18,567 bases of DNA from an uncultured Ruminococcus sp. (lineage in GTDB: Bacteria; Bacillota; Clostridia; Oscillospirales; Ruminococcaceae), in contig CAMOEP010000009.1 in the NCBI GenBank assembly GCA_946612185.1, positions 1 to 18,567 of the forward strand. The letters run 5' to 3'. The translations under genes and the position numbers were made by a program. The notes under the pieces are model-generated. The model searched no databases and was not told the DNA's origin. It saw only the letters and a program-made list of their open reading frames with translations. This document shows, piece after piece, positions 1 through 8,600 of this stretch; within the stretch, counting starts at the first letter, position 1, and each line of letters opens with the position of its first letter.

Positions 1-2
1 AT

Positions 3-563
3 AACGGCAATCAGGTGAACCTTGCCATAGTCAACAAGAACGAACTTTCCAAGGACTATGTTTCATACACCTCCATGATCGAAAAGTACATCGTAAGTCC
101 AAACGGAAGGGCTTATGAGGGTTATCCGAACGGTTCTGTGAAGGCGGAACTTTCCAGAAATGCTATGCTTTCAGCCTTCCAGGAGATCTACTCAAAGGAC
201 AAGACACCTGTGCTTTATGAACTCACTGAGGGTGACAAGAACAAGATCAATATCGACAATGTGTTTATGTCACTGATGAGAGGCGAAGAGCCTGTAAAGA
301 CATTGGTTGACGACATTATCGCAAAGTATACAGTACTTATCAATAACCTGGCTATCAGCCATTTTGCTAAGAAGATAGTACTGCATAACTACAAGCTTTC
401 TGAGAAGCAGTTTGATTATGTTAAGCGTGAGATGATACGCCTTGTGAGCGAAGATATCGCAGAGAGGGTCGTACTTAGTAAGCTTGACGGAAAGAACAAT
501 TTCCTCGGCGGCTGTGCCCTTATTATCCAGGATAATTTCTACATTAAGGGCGGAATGAAGTAA
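3..563 (+). CDS. C-terminal part of a ROK-family-like protein (5' end outside window)
   Basis: The reading frame is open to the left edge, so the gene starts upstream; the GTG at 15 is probably internal. The visible 186 residues fit the C-terminal half of a ROK (repressor/ORF/kinase) sugar-kinase or NagC/XylR-like regulator. A stretch like 'I(N/D)xDNVFMSLMRGEEPVKTLVDDI' resembles the usual ' edv..aa..GD..a..l ' helix. It is followed by 'INNLAI..KKIVLHNYKLSE', where ROK proteins have 'nl.nlldPe.IvlgG', and by a terminal 'LGGCALII', where they have 'lGAAlla'. The CxCGxxGCxE zinc motif of typical ROK proteins is not evident in the visible part (here 'SPNGRAYEGYPNG'), so it may be a divergent regulator rather than a kinase. 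A strong terminator follows 8 nt after the stop. The family call is by eye and tentative. Confidence 0.5.
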   Translation, partial: NGNQVNLAIVNKNELSKDYVSYTSMIEKYIVSPNGRAYEGYPNGSVKAELSRNAMLSAFQEIYSKDKTPVLYELTEGDKNKINIDNVFMSLMRGEEPVKTLVDDIIAKYTVLINNLAISHFAKKIVLHNYKLSEKQFDYVKREMIRLVSEDIAERVVLSKLDGKNNFLGGCALIIQDNFYIKGGMK

Positions 564-571
564 ATAGCACG

Positions 572-607
572 AATTAAGGCGGAGATTCTTCCGCCTTAAT
601 TTTTTTT
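572..607 (+). terminator. Rho-independent terminator of the ROK-like gene
   Basis: A perfect 12-bp stem (AATTAAGGCGGA at 572-583 with TCCGCCTTAATT at 590-601) has a 6-nt loop and runs into eight T residues (600-607). It lies just after the stop at 563 and separates this gene from the c-di-GMP genes. The roughly 150 bp between it and the next promoter hold nothing I can name beyond AT-rich short repeats (TATGAATTATGAATTG near 706-721). Confidence 0.93.
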
Positions 608-760
608 GCTCAGTGATAGTCCATAGTTAAGCACCGATAATTACGCATTTATTGAAAAGTACAGCAAACAAAAGGAGCGCCGCCGAGCAAGTGATCATTA
701 TGTATTATGAATTATGAATTGTATCTCAAGCATCGCCTGTTGATTATTTATTATTTGTTA

Positions 761-789
761 TTGATTTTGTTGGAATGTTGTGGTATAAT
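761..789 (+). promoter_or_regulatory. Sigma-A promoter of the membrane EAL gene
   Basis: TTGATT (761-766), a 17-bp spacer and TATAAT (784-789), with TG at 781-782 giving an extended -10 (TGGTATAAT). The predicted start of transcription, near 796, is only about 14 nt before the ATG at 810 but about 47 nt before the ATG at 843. This supports the second start for the downstream gene. Confidence 0.85.
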
Positions 790-842
790 GTACACAAGGA
801 TTTATTTAGATGAAATACTCGCTTTTTAAGGGGGTTCTCGTA

Positions 843-3125
843 ATGAGAATACAATTTTCTATTATTTTCGCCGTTCTCATAACGGCGCTTTCACTATGCA
901 CGATCATCGCTCTGCGCTCTCATAAAAGTATCGGTAAATTCGTCGCTGCTCTCGACTTCTCGCTTATTCCGCCTATCATAGGCAACCTGCTTATCATAAG
1001 CTCCACATCACGGAATATAGCCACCCTCGGCTGTTATATCTACTTTATCGGCATGGATATGGTCATGTTCGCCCTTATCCTGTTTACCGCCGAGTACTGC
1101 AAAGGCACTGGAAACGGTCAGAAAATTCCCGGCTTTGTTCACTGGCTTCTCTTTCTCGACACTTTGCAGATCCTCCTGAACCCGTTTACCGGCTTCACCT
1201 TCACAATAGAAACTATCAAAGTCGAACACGCCGACTACTTCCGATTCGTCCCGCTTATGGGGCAGTCCATTCACCGACTCATCGACTACGGGCTGTTCAT
1301 CTCCGTCATGCTCCTTTTCTTCATTACTGCCATGAAAACGCCGAAAATCTACCGGGAGAAATACTCCATAATTCTCATGACCATGTTCATCGCCGGACTA
1401 TGGCAGACTTTCTACATATTCTCCCGCACGCCTATTGACCGCTCCATGATAGGCTTCGGCTTATTCGGTCTGCTGATATTCTACTTTTCACTGATATATC
1501 GCCCTTTACGTCTGCTTGACAGGCTTTTATCAAACATCGCCTCGGAGATGACTGACGCTCTTTTCGTGTTCGACCCTACACAGAAATGTATCTGGGCAAA
1601 CGACCAGGGCTGCGCTCTCACTGAGATACGCCCCGGCGATGTGGACAGCGCTTCTGCCAAGCTTTTCGAGCTTTTCGGTGGCCCTGGCAAACCAGAGAAC
1701 ATTTCCGCTGAACGTATGATACACAACGGCAAGGAAATTCGCTACTACATTCTCGAAGAACATACGGTCACTGTCGAACATAAGAAGCTTGCCGGTACTT
1801 ACCTGCGTGTCCGGGACATTACCGAGGCGAAAATGCGCATAAAGCGTGAGATGTACGAAGCTACTCATGACCACCTTACCGGGCTGTACACCCGTGAACA
1901 TCTGTACAAGCGAATCGCTGAAACTCTTGCAAATAACCCGACTGTGGAGTACTATGTCGTGTTCGTTGACGTGAAGGACTTCAAGGTCGTCAATGACATT
2001 TTTGGCGTGGAGTTCGGTGACTACGCCCTGAAATGCATCGCCCAGTGGATACATAATGATATGTCAGACCGCTGCTGTTATGGCAGACTTGGCGGCGATA
2101 CCTTCGGAGTACTTGTCCCAAAGGAGGAGTTCGACCCTGAAAATATCAGCGAAACTCTGTCCAGGTTGTTGATAAGCTACAAAAATGCGGAGTACAAGCT
2201 TCTGATACACCTGGGCGTGTACGCAATCGACAGCGACGACAGCGATATATCAGTAATGTTCGACCGTGCGCACCTTGCCCTCGCCACGATAAAGGACGAG
2301 TACAACACCTACATCGCCTACTACGACAACGAAATACGCCAGCAGATACTCTGGGGGCAGAACATATCCGCCCAGCTTTACGATGCCATAAGAGAACGGC
2401 AGGTATGTCCCTATTTACAGCCGATTGCAGACATTTCCGGAAATATCGTAGGAGCGGAGGCACTGGCACGCTGGAATCACCCGGAGCATGGTTTTCTATC
2501 GCCGGCTTCCTTCATACCCATATTCGAGAAGAACGGCATGATTGTGGAAATAGACCGATATATGTGGCGAAGCGCCTGCGAGATACTGCAAAAGTGGCAG
2601 AAAATAGGCTGTGACAAGTTCATCTCGGTGAACATCTCCCCCAAGGACTTCTACTTCACGGACGTGGTAGCGGAGATCAAGGGACTTGCAAGCGAATACG
2701 GCGTAGACCCATCGAAACTGCGCATTGAGATAACGGAAACGGTGATGATGAACGACGCAGACAGCAGAATGCAAATGCTTGAGGACTTCCGGCGGAATGG
2801 GTTCGTGGTAGAAATGGACGATTTCGGAAGCGGATACTCATCACTGAATATGTTAAAAGATATGCCGGTAGATGTGCTAAAGATAGACATGAAGTTTCTC
2901 GGTCGGACAAAGGAAAAGTCCAAGGCGGACACGATAGTGAAGAACATCATCAATTTGTCCAAGGAACTTGGTATATTGGCGCTGACAGAGGGCGTGGAGA
3001 ATCATATCCAGTTTCAGTCCTTGTCAGGAATGGGGTGCAGTCTGTTTCAGGGGTTCTATTTTGCGAAACCAATGCCTGTGGCAGAGTTTGAGACTTTTGC
3101 CGGTATCGACAAAATAAGTGAATAG
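843..3125 (+). CDS. Seven-TM membrane GGDEF-EAL protein, predicted c-di-GMP phosphodiesterase
   Basis: Predicted to hydrolyse c-di-GMP to pGpG at the inner face of the membrane in response to an unknown signal. The ATG at 843 is chosen over the one at 810 because AAGGGGG (828-834) sits 8 nt before it; this gives 760 residues. Seven hydrophobic segments (about 4-23, 38-57, 61-83, 98-115, 148-165, 174-194, 202-220) resemble the 7TM sensor region of some histidine kinases. A PAS-like stretch (about 232-335) follows. The GGDEF domain (about 336-500) keeps FKVVND and GD, but its signature is GGDTF (417-421) and there is no RxxD inhibitory site. The EAL domain (about 505-755) keeps EAL 539-541, N597, E629, D659/D660, K680, E716 and Q736. 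It therefore looks like an active phosphodiesterase with a weakened or GTP-sensing GGDEF. It is monocistronic by its promoter; no clear terminator follows. Confidence 0.92.
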   Translation: MRIQFSIIFAVLITALSLCTIIALRSHKSIGKFVAALDFSLIPPIIGNLLIISSTSRNIATLGCYIYFIGMDMVMFALILFTAEYCKGTGNGQKIPGFVHWLLFLDTLQILLNPFTGFTFTIETIKVEHADYFRFVPLMGQSIHRLIDYGLFISVMLLFFITAMKTPKIYREKYSIILMTMFIAGLWQTFYIFSRTPIDRSMIGFGLFGLLIFYFSLIYRPLRLLDRLLSNIASEMTDALFVFDPTQKCIWANDQGCALTEIRPGDVDSASAKLFELFGGPGKPENISAERMIHNGKEIRYYILEEHTVTVEHKKLAGTYLRVRDITEAKMRIKREMYEATHDHLTGLYTREHLYKRIAETLANNPTVEYYVVFVDVKDFKVVNDIFGVEFGDYALKCIAQWIHNDMSDRCCYGRLGGDTFGVLVPKEEFDPENISETLSRLLISYKNAEYKLLIHLGVYAIDSDDSDISVMFDRAHLALATIKDEYNTYIAYYDNEIRQQILWGQNISAQLYDAIRERQVCPYLQPIADISGNIVGAEALARWNHPEHGFLSPASFIPIFEKNGMIVEIDRYMWRSACEILQKWQKIGCDKFISVNISPKDFYFTDVVAEIKGLASEYGVDPSKLRIEITETVMMNDADSRMQMLEDFRRNGFVVEMDDFGSGYSSLNMLKDMPVDVLKIDMKFLGRTKEKSKADTIVKNIINLSKELGILALTEGVENHIQFQSLSGMGCSLFQGFYFAKPMPVAEFETFAGIDKISE

Positions 3126-3257
3126 AAATAGCGGCTATGTTTAAAGATGCAGTTCACCACAAGTCTGGCAAACACCGCATTTTTAAAACCGTGCCTGTAA
3201 CGATTATGCATTTACTCACAAATTATTCATTTGTAACATTTTGTTCATGGTTTGGAC

Positions 3258-3286
3258 TTGAATTTTAGGTAATTATCTGATATAAT
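3258..3286 (+). promoter_or_regulatory. Sigma-A promoter of the soluble EAL gene
   Basis: TTGAAT (3258-3263), a 17-bp spacer and TATAAT (3281-3286), preceded by TGA (extended -10). The start of transcription should be near 3293, giving a leader of about 70 nt. The leader contains a 7-bp hairpin (ACTGACT 3318-3324 with AGTCAGT 3331-3337), followed by TTAATTTT. This could be a weak attenuator, but it is short. Confidence 0.85.
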
Positions 3287-3363
3287 GGTTATGACGGAAT
3301 GGGTTTCTCCCCTTGATACTGACTTTAGGCAGTCAGTTAATTTTCCCGAAAGAGGTGGATCTA

Positions 3364-5052
3364 ATGAATATCGACGATCGTACCATACAATTCTATAAAC
3401 TCTATGAACAGCTTGCTTCTGCAACCGCTAACGTCAACAAAGCCCCTGACATACCTCTCATTGAATCCCTCCTGAACCAGATTGCTGCCTTGTTCCGGCT
3501 CTCCAAAGGCGTTACTCGCTTCTTCCGCACCCCTGCCAATGAAAATTCCGGCATTGGCGAGACTATGGTAAGCTATGATATGGGCATTGAGGACGTTCCC
3601 GTCCATACCGTTCGCTTTGTAACCAAGCTTATGTCAATATCCACCATGACAGTGTATATGTCCCCGGACGAGCCTCCCCTCTCAGATATCGAGCTTAAAC
3701 GTGTGGACCTTACTATGCGTACTGCCCTGGCTTACATCAGCCGCAACCGCTTGCAGGATATCGCTGAGTCTATGGCGTTCTTCGACGACTCCGGCTACAG
3801 AAATACCCGCTCGTTCTATAACTTCATTTCCTGGAAAAATCACCCCGGCGGTCTGGACGGAACAGTTGCCCTTAATTACAACCTGCGCCACTTCTCCCTC
3901 GTCAACGAGGAGATCGGCAGGAAAAACGGCGATATCGTCATGATGAACCACTACAAGGAAGTGGAACGTATCATCGGCAGCAGCGGAACTGTTGCACGTC
4001 TTGGCGGCGATAACTTCGTCTGTCTCTGTGATAGCAGCGACTTACCGGAGCTTCTTTCCTTTCTCAACGAGGGAATGGTGACATACGACGACAGCGGCGA
4101 TATCCTGAAAATACGGACAAGTACCGGCGTTTTCGTCATTCCCGACGACTATACCTTTATTACTCCCCCGGACATAATGGGCAAGATGATATCCGCAGAG
4201 CGCATCGCCCAGACCGGAAAGTACGGACATCTTATCTACTATGATGGCACAATCAGCGCCCAGAAGGACAAGTCCATGCGTATCCAGCAGCGTTTCCCGG
4301 AGGCACTGGCAAATGAGGAGTTCAAGGTCTACTATCAGCCGAAGGTGAACACAAATACTGGCGAGATATGCGGAGCAGAGGCGCTTTGCCGGTGGATTCG
4401 CAAGGGAAAGATTATCTCCCCGGCGGAGTTCATACCTGTCCTTGAGGAGACTAATGACATATGCAAGCTTGACTTTTATATGCTGAACATGGTGTGCCGG
4501 GATATCCGAAGCTGGCTTGACCAGGGGCGGAGAGTTGTGCGTGTGTCGGTGAACCTTTCCCGTAAGCACATGATGGACAACAGGCTTCTGGATAATATTA
4601 TCGACATAATTGACCGCAACAACGTGCCGCATGAGTACATTGAGATAGAGCTTACTGAGACAACTACGGACGTTGAGTTCCGTGACCTGAAACGTTTGGT
4701 AGGCGGCTTGCAGGCGGCGCATATATATACGTCCGTTGATGACTTTGGAATGGGATATTCGTCGCTGAATCTGCTTCGTGTGATACCCTGGAACGTGCTG
4801 AAAGTTGACCGTAGTTTTCTGCCGCTTGACGAAGAAGATGCGAATAGTATCCGTGGGATAATGTTCCGGCACGTTATAGCAATGGCGAAGGAACTTGGGC
4901 TTGAGTGCATAGTGGAGGGCGTTGAGACAACGAGACAGCTTCACACACTCCAGGTAAACGAATGTGAATTAGCGCAGGGATACTTATTTGACAAGCCGCT
5001 CCCTGTAGAAGAATTCGTACACCGCCTCGACATGAAACAATACAAGCTGTAG
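3364..5052 (+). CDS. Soluble degenerate-GGDEF/EAL protein, predicted c-di-GMP phosphodiesterase
   Basis: Predicted cytoplasmic phosphodiesterase for c-di-GMP. The frame is open from a TTG at 3313, but the ATG at 3364 follows AGAGGTGG (3351-3358), so that start is preferred (562 residues). Residues 1-125 have no membrane segment and could be a GAF-like sensory fold. Residues about 126-295 are a clearly decayed GGDEF domain: the DLDxFKxIND motif reads 'ALNYNLRHFSLVNE' and the signature is GGDNF (214-218). The EAL domain (about 300-555) keeps EAL 339-341, N397, E429, D459/D460, K480, E518 and Q538, so hydrolysis is likely intact. It has the same domain logic as the preceding gene but its own promoter and low similarity outside the EAL motifs. 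This suggests two inputs feeding the same output rather than a recent duplication. Confidence 0.92.
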   Translation: MNIDDRTIQFYKLYEQLASATANVNKAPDIPLIESLLNQIAALFRLSKGVTRFFRTPANENSGIGETMVSYDMGIEDVPVHTVRFVTKLMSISTMTVYMSPDEPPLSDIELKRVDLTMRTALAYISRNRLQDIAESMAFFDDSGYRNTRSFYNFISWKNHPGGLDGTVALNYNLRHFSLVNEEIGRKNGDIVMMNHYKEVERIIGSSGTVARLGGDNFVCLCDSSDLPELLSFLNEGMVTYDDSGDILKIRTSTGVFVIPDDYTFITPPDIMGKMISAERIAQTGKYGHLIYYDGTISAQKDKSMRIQQRFPEALANEEFKVYYQPKVNTNTGEICGAEALCRWIRKGKIISPAEFIPVLEETNDICKLDFYMLNMVCRDIRSWLDQGRRVVRVSVNLSRKHMMDNRLLDNIIDIIDRNNVPHEYIEIELTETTTDVEFRDLKRLVGGLQAAHIYTSVDDFGMGYSSLNLLRVIPWNVLKVDRSFLPLDEEDANSIRGIMFRHVIAMAKELGLECIVEGVETTRQLHTLQVNECELAQGYLFDKPLPVEEFVHRLDMKQYKL

Positions 5053-5053
5053 T

Positions 5054-5500
5054 CAGCTTGCAAGCTGCGTCAGCTTGACCACATATCACGTTGACGCTTG
5101 CTTACGCTCGCTTACCTTGACAGAACATCACATTTTGCCGTCGCTCAACCCGCTTTTCAATGGTACTAAGTTCTATTCAGGAAAGTCTGTAAAACTGCCG
5201 CTTTATAATTCTACCGATGAGCGTAGTACCAAGGAAAACACAGTTGAGTGGCGACAAAAGTTCCGCTTCTTTTAAAGTAAGCGAGAGAAAAGAGCGACAA
5301 CGTAGGGGTGGTCAAACGGCGTATATCCAGTTAATTGAATTATTTACCCGGCAGTCTATAAAGGCTGCCGCTTTTTTTATTCTGCGTAGAACTCTGTACC
5401 AAGCAGAATAAGGTTGAGCGACGGCAAAAGTTCCGTTTCTTTTAAAGTAAGCGAGTTAACGAGCGTCAACGTGATAAGTGATCGAACTGACTCCAGTTCG
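5054..5500. repeat. Nested inverted-repeat element, copy A (with duplicated right arm)
   Basis: No gene is credible here. The left arm has a tip hairpin (CAAGCTG-CGT-CAGCTTG, 5061-5077), then CACGTTGACGCTTGCTTACG (from 5087), TTTTGCCGTCGCTCAACC (5133-5150) and a TGGTACTAAGTTCT block (from 5161). The right arm carries the complements in reverse order and occurs twice, exactly 170 bp apart over about 5195-5311 and 5365-5480. The inner copy has decayed (GTTGAGTGGCGACAAAAG, 5243-5260). The outer copy is intact: GGTTGAGCGACGGCAAAA at 5412-5429 is a perfect 18-bp complement of the left arm. It ends in a tip hairpin, CGAACTG-ACTC-CAGTTCG (5483-5500). The related copies are at 9061-9330 and 9331-9550. 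The element starts 2 bp after the stop of the EAL gene and ends right where the next promoter region begins. Confidence 0.88.
5349..5378 (+). terminator. Rho-independent terminator inside repeat copy A
   Basis: CGGCAG (5349-5354) pairs with CTGCCG (5365-5370), with three further pairs inside the stem, and is followed by seven T residues (5372-5378). It would stop transcripts leaving the soluble EAL gene before they reach the adhesin gene. The equivalent site in the first tandem copy (about 5184-5206) has lost both the stem and the T-run. Confidence 0.8.
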
Positions 5501-5533
5501 TTTAAGATTATTTTAAGAATTAGGGTTTATACT
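5501..5533 (+). promoter_or_regulatory. Adhesin promoter with TTTAAG-N5-TTTAAG direct repeat
   Basis: Two TTTAAG hexamers (5501-5506 and 5512-5517) are separated by 5 bp, so they recur every 11 bp. A -10-like TATACT (5528-5533) follows 10 bp later, and no -35 hexamer is recognisable. This matches the architecture known for OmpR/PhoB-family regulators, and the exact sequence and spacing match the site described for CiaR in streptococci. The predicted leader is about 88 nt. Which regulator binds here is not known; none is encoded in this window. Confidence 0.6.
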
Positions 5534-5627
5534 CTTAGACATAGGGAACAAGTAAAGATAAAGAATAGTAAAAAAGTACGGTAAGAAAACATTTATATCA
5601 TTATTATTTATAAGGAGTATGATAACC

Positions 5628-8600
5628 ATGAAAAAGGTAAACACTAAGAAGTTACTGGCTGGACTTTCCTCCGCTTGCATGATCGCTTCCGCAGTTACCG
5701 CAGCAGGCGCTCCCCTCTCAAACGCCTCCGCTGCCGGTAAAGTAACCGTTTACGGCGATGCAGACCTCAGCGGCGTTATCTCAGTTTCAGACGTTGTTAC
5801 TGTTCTCCAGTACGCTTCAAACACCTCTAAGTACCCTCTCGATGAGGACGCTCTCGCTAACTCAGACGTTAACCTGGACGGCGTTGTGGACGTTAAGGAC
5901 GCTGCCCTTATCCAGCAGGCTGATGCTGGTATGATAACTCTCCCCGTTGGCGAAGTTATTGTTCCCGGAACTACCGAGCCTTCCTCCACCGAGACTACTA
6001 CCGGCGCTGATGACCCCATCGCTCAGATAACTTACATCCACCTCAATGGCGCTTCTGCTGCTATCGACGGCAACTACGCTGAGGTAAACGGCTCTGTTAT
6101 CACTATCACCCACTCCGGTACTTTCTACGTTGACGGTACTCTCGACGACGGTCAGATAAACGTTAATGTTACTGACGAAGTGGCTGACCCTGAGACCGTT
6201 AAGATATACCTCAACGGCGCAAGCATCACCGGCAAGAGCGCTCCTGCGATACTGGTCACAAACGCTGAGAACACTTCCCTTAATCTGGTTGACGGCACTA
6301 TCAACAATATCTCCGACGGCGATACAGCTTACTCCGGCGACAACCTGGGCGCTGCTGTTATCGAAGCTAAGGACGATATCACTATCAAGGGCGGTACGAA
6401 CGGAACAGGTATCCTTAACCTGACCGCCAACACTCAGGACGGTATCTCCTGCAACAACGATATCAAAATTACCGGAGGCGTTGTGAACGTTAATACCCTC
6501 AACGCTACCGACGAAACTGACGCTATCAAGGGCAAGACTTCCGTTACTGTGAAGGGCGGCGAAGTCAATGTTGATGCTGAAGGCGACGGCATCAAGTCCT
6601 CACAGGGCGCAGTTACTATCGAGGACGGAACTATCGAGATAAAGGCTGGCAACGACGCTATCCAGTCCGCAACAACTATCGACATCAGCGGCGGCAGCGT
6701 TCTCGCAGGCGGTGACAGAGGTCTTACTTCTACTACCGGCGTTAATATCACAGGCGGTACAGTTATCGCTACTGCTACTGATAATCAGGCTGACGCAACT
6801 CTCCTCACTTCCAGCCAGTCCACTATCCTCCTCAACTGCATCGACGACGCTGCTTCCACCGACGGAACATGGAAAAAGGCTAACGCTATCACTGTAGGCA
6901 ATGTGACAGCTTCCAAGTGGACTAAGAAGTATAAGTACGTCCTCATTTCCGATGCATCTCTCGTTCGTGGTCAGAGCTATACCCTGACAAATGCTTCCAC
7001 AGGCGCAACAGTAACATATAATAACGATGCTGCTGATTCCTTCACCCTTACAAACAGCATCACCACTTTCGAGAATGTAAATCCTGCCGGTAAGACTTCT
7101 GGCGGCGAGGTCGTTACACCTGTTACTACCGACGGAATGACCCTCACTCTCTCCGAAAACAGCATTTCCAGCGACGCTCCTGCTGATTCTGTATCAGTTG
7201 CTTCAAATATCGCTACTATCACTAAGCCTGGTGTATACACAGTTACCGGCAGCGGCAGCGGTTTACAGATCATCGTTGACGTGGACAAGACTGCTTACCC
7301 CGACGGCGTTGTTGAACTCGACCTTAACGGCGTTACTATGACTAACGACAGCGTTGCTCCTATCTACGTTGCTTCTATTGGTGACGAAGTGCAGATCGTT
7401 GCCAAGAACGGCACTGTAAATACTATCTCCGACGGCACAAATCACACCGATTCATACACAGATTCCGACGGAACTACTAACCAGATCAATGCCGCTATCT
7501 TCTCAAGAGATGACCTGAAGATCAAGGGCAAGGGTACTCTCATCGTTAACGGCAACTATCAGGACGGCATCGTTTCCAAGAATGACCTGAAGCTTTACAA
7601 CGGCACTATCCAGGTAAACGCTGTTGACGACGGCATCAGAGGCAAGGACAGCGTTACTATCGGTGATACTACAAAGTCCGACGGAACTGCTGCTGATAAC
7701 AGCGGTCTGAACATCACTGTAAAGTCAACTGCCGGTGACGGTATCAAGTCATCATCTACCGACGCTTCCACTTCCGAAAAGGAGTACGGCGTGGTAACTA
7801 TCAACGGCGGTACTATCAATATCACTTCCTTCGGTGACGGTATCCAGGCTGAGCAGAACTTCGTAATGAACGACGGCGACCTGACTATCTACACCTACCA
7901 GGGCAGCAGCTACACAGCTTCCGGTACTACAACCGCACCCGGCGGTCAGGGAGGTCCTGGCGGAATGGGCGGAATGGACGGCAACTCCAACAAGATGCCC
8001 ACTGACCTTAGCGCAAAGGGTATCAAGTCTGTAGGTCTTTACGACGCAGCCGGCACAACATGGCAGAGCGCTGGTAATATCACAATAAACGGCGGCAGTG
8101 TAAATATCGACGCTTCCGACGACGCTATCCACTGCGGCGGCGACATGAACCTTGTAGGCGGCGCAATTCAGCTTGCATCTGCTGACGACGGCGCACACTC
8201 CGATCACACTCTCACAATAGGCACAAAGAACAGCGGCAAGTACGACGATGTAGTTGTAGCAGTTTCCAAGTCCTACGAGGGTATCGAGGGTCAGAAGATC
8301 TACCACAACAGCGGCAGCGTTATCGTTAACTCCACTGACGACGGCTACAATGCAGCAGGCGGCAGCGACGGTTCTGGCGCATCTTCCGGAAATCCCTGGT
8401 CACAGGGCGGCTTCGGCGGCAGCGCATCAGGTGACTACATCATTGAGTTCAACGGCGGTTTTGCACTGGTAAACGTAACTGACGGCGACCACGACGGTTA
8501 CGATTCAAACGGCAACATCGTTATCAACGGCGGCTATGTGGTTACTAATGGCAACGAGCCTTTCGACTGCGGCGACAGCGGCAACTCTATCTCCGTAAAC

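Noticed and set aside
3293..3363. Possible c-di-GMP riboswitch in the leader of the soluble EAL gene
   Set aside because: The leader is only about 70 nt and has one 7-bp hairpin; it lacks the two-helix GEMM layout.
4042..4944. A 300-codon open frame on the minus strand
   Set aside because: It lies wholly antisense to the EAL domain of the soluble phosphodiesterase, has no ribosome binding site or recognisable domain, and is a shadow of that gene.
5075..5411. Two short plus-strand frames (66 and 64 codons) after the soluble EAL gene
   Set aside because: They fall inside the inverted-repeat element, lack ribosome binding sites and are not preserved between the repeat copies.
5619..5627. Upstream ATG of the adhesin gene
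   Set aside because: It is only 1 nt from the AAGGAG site; the ATG at 5628 has workable spacing and begins a normal signal peptide.
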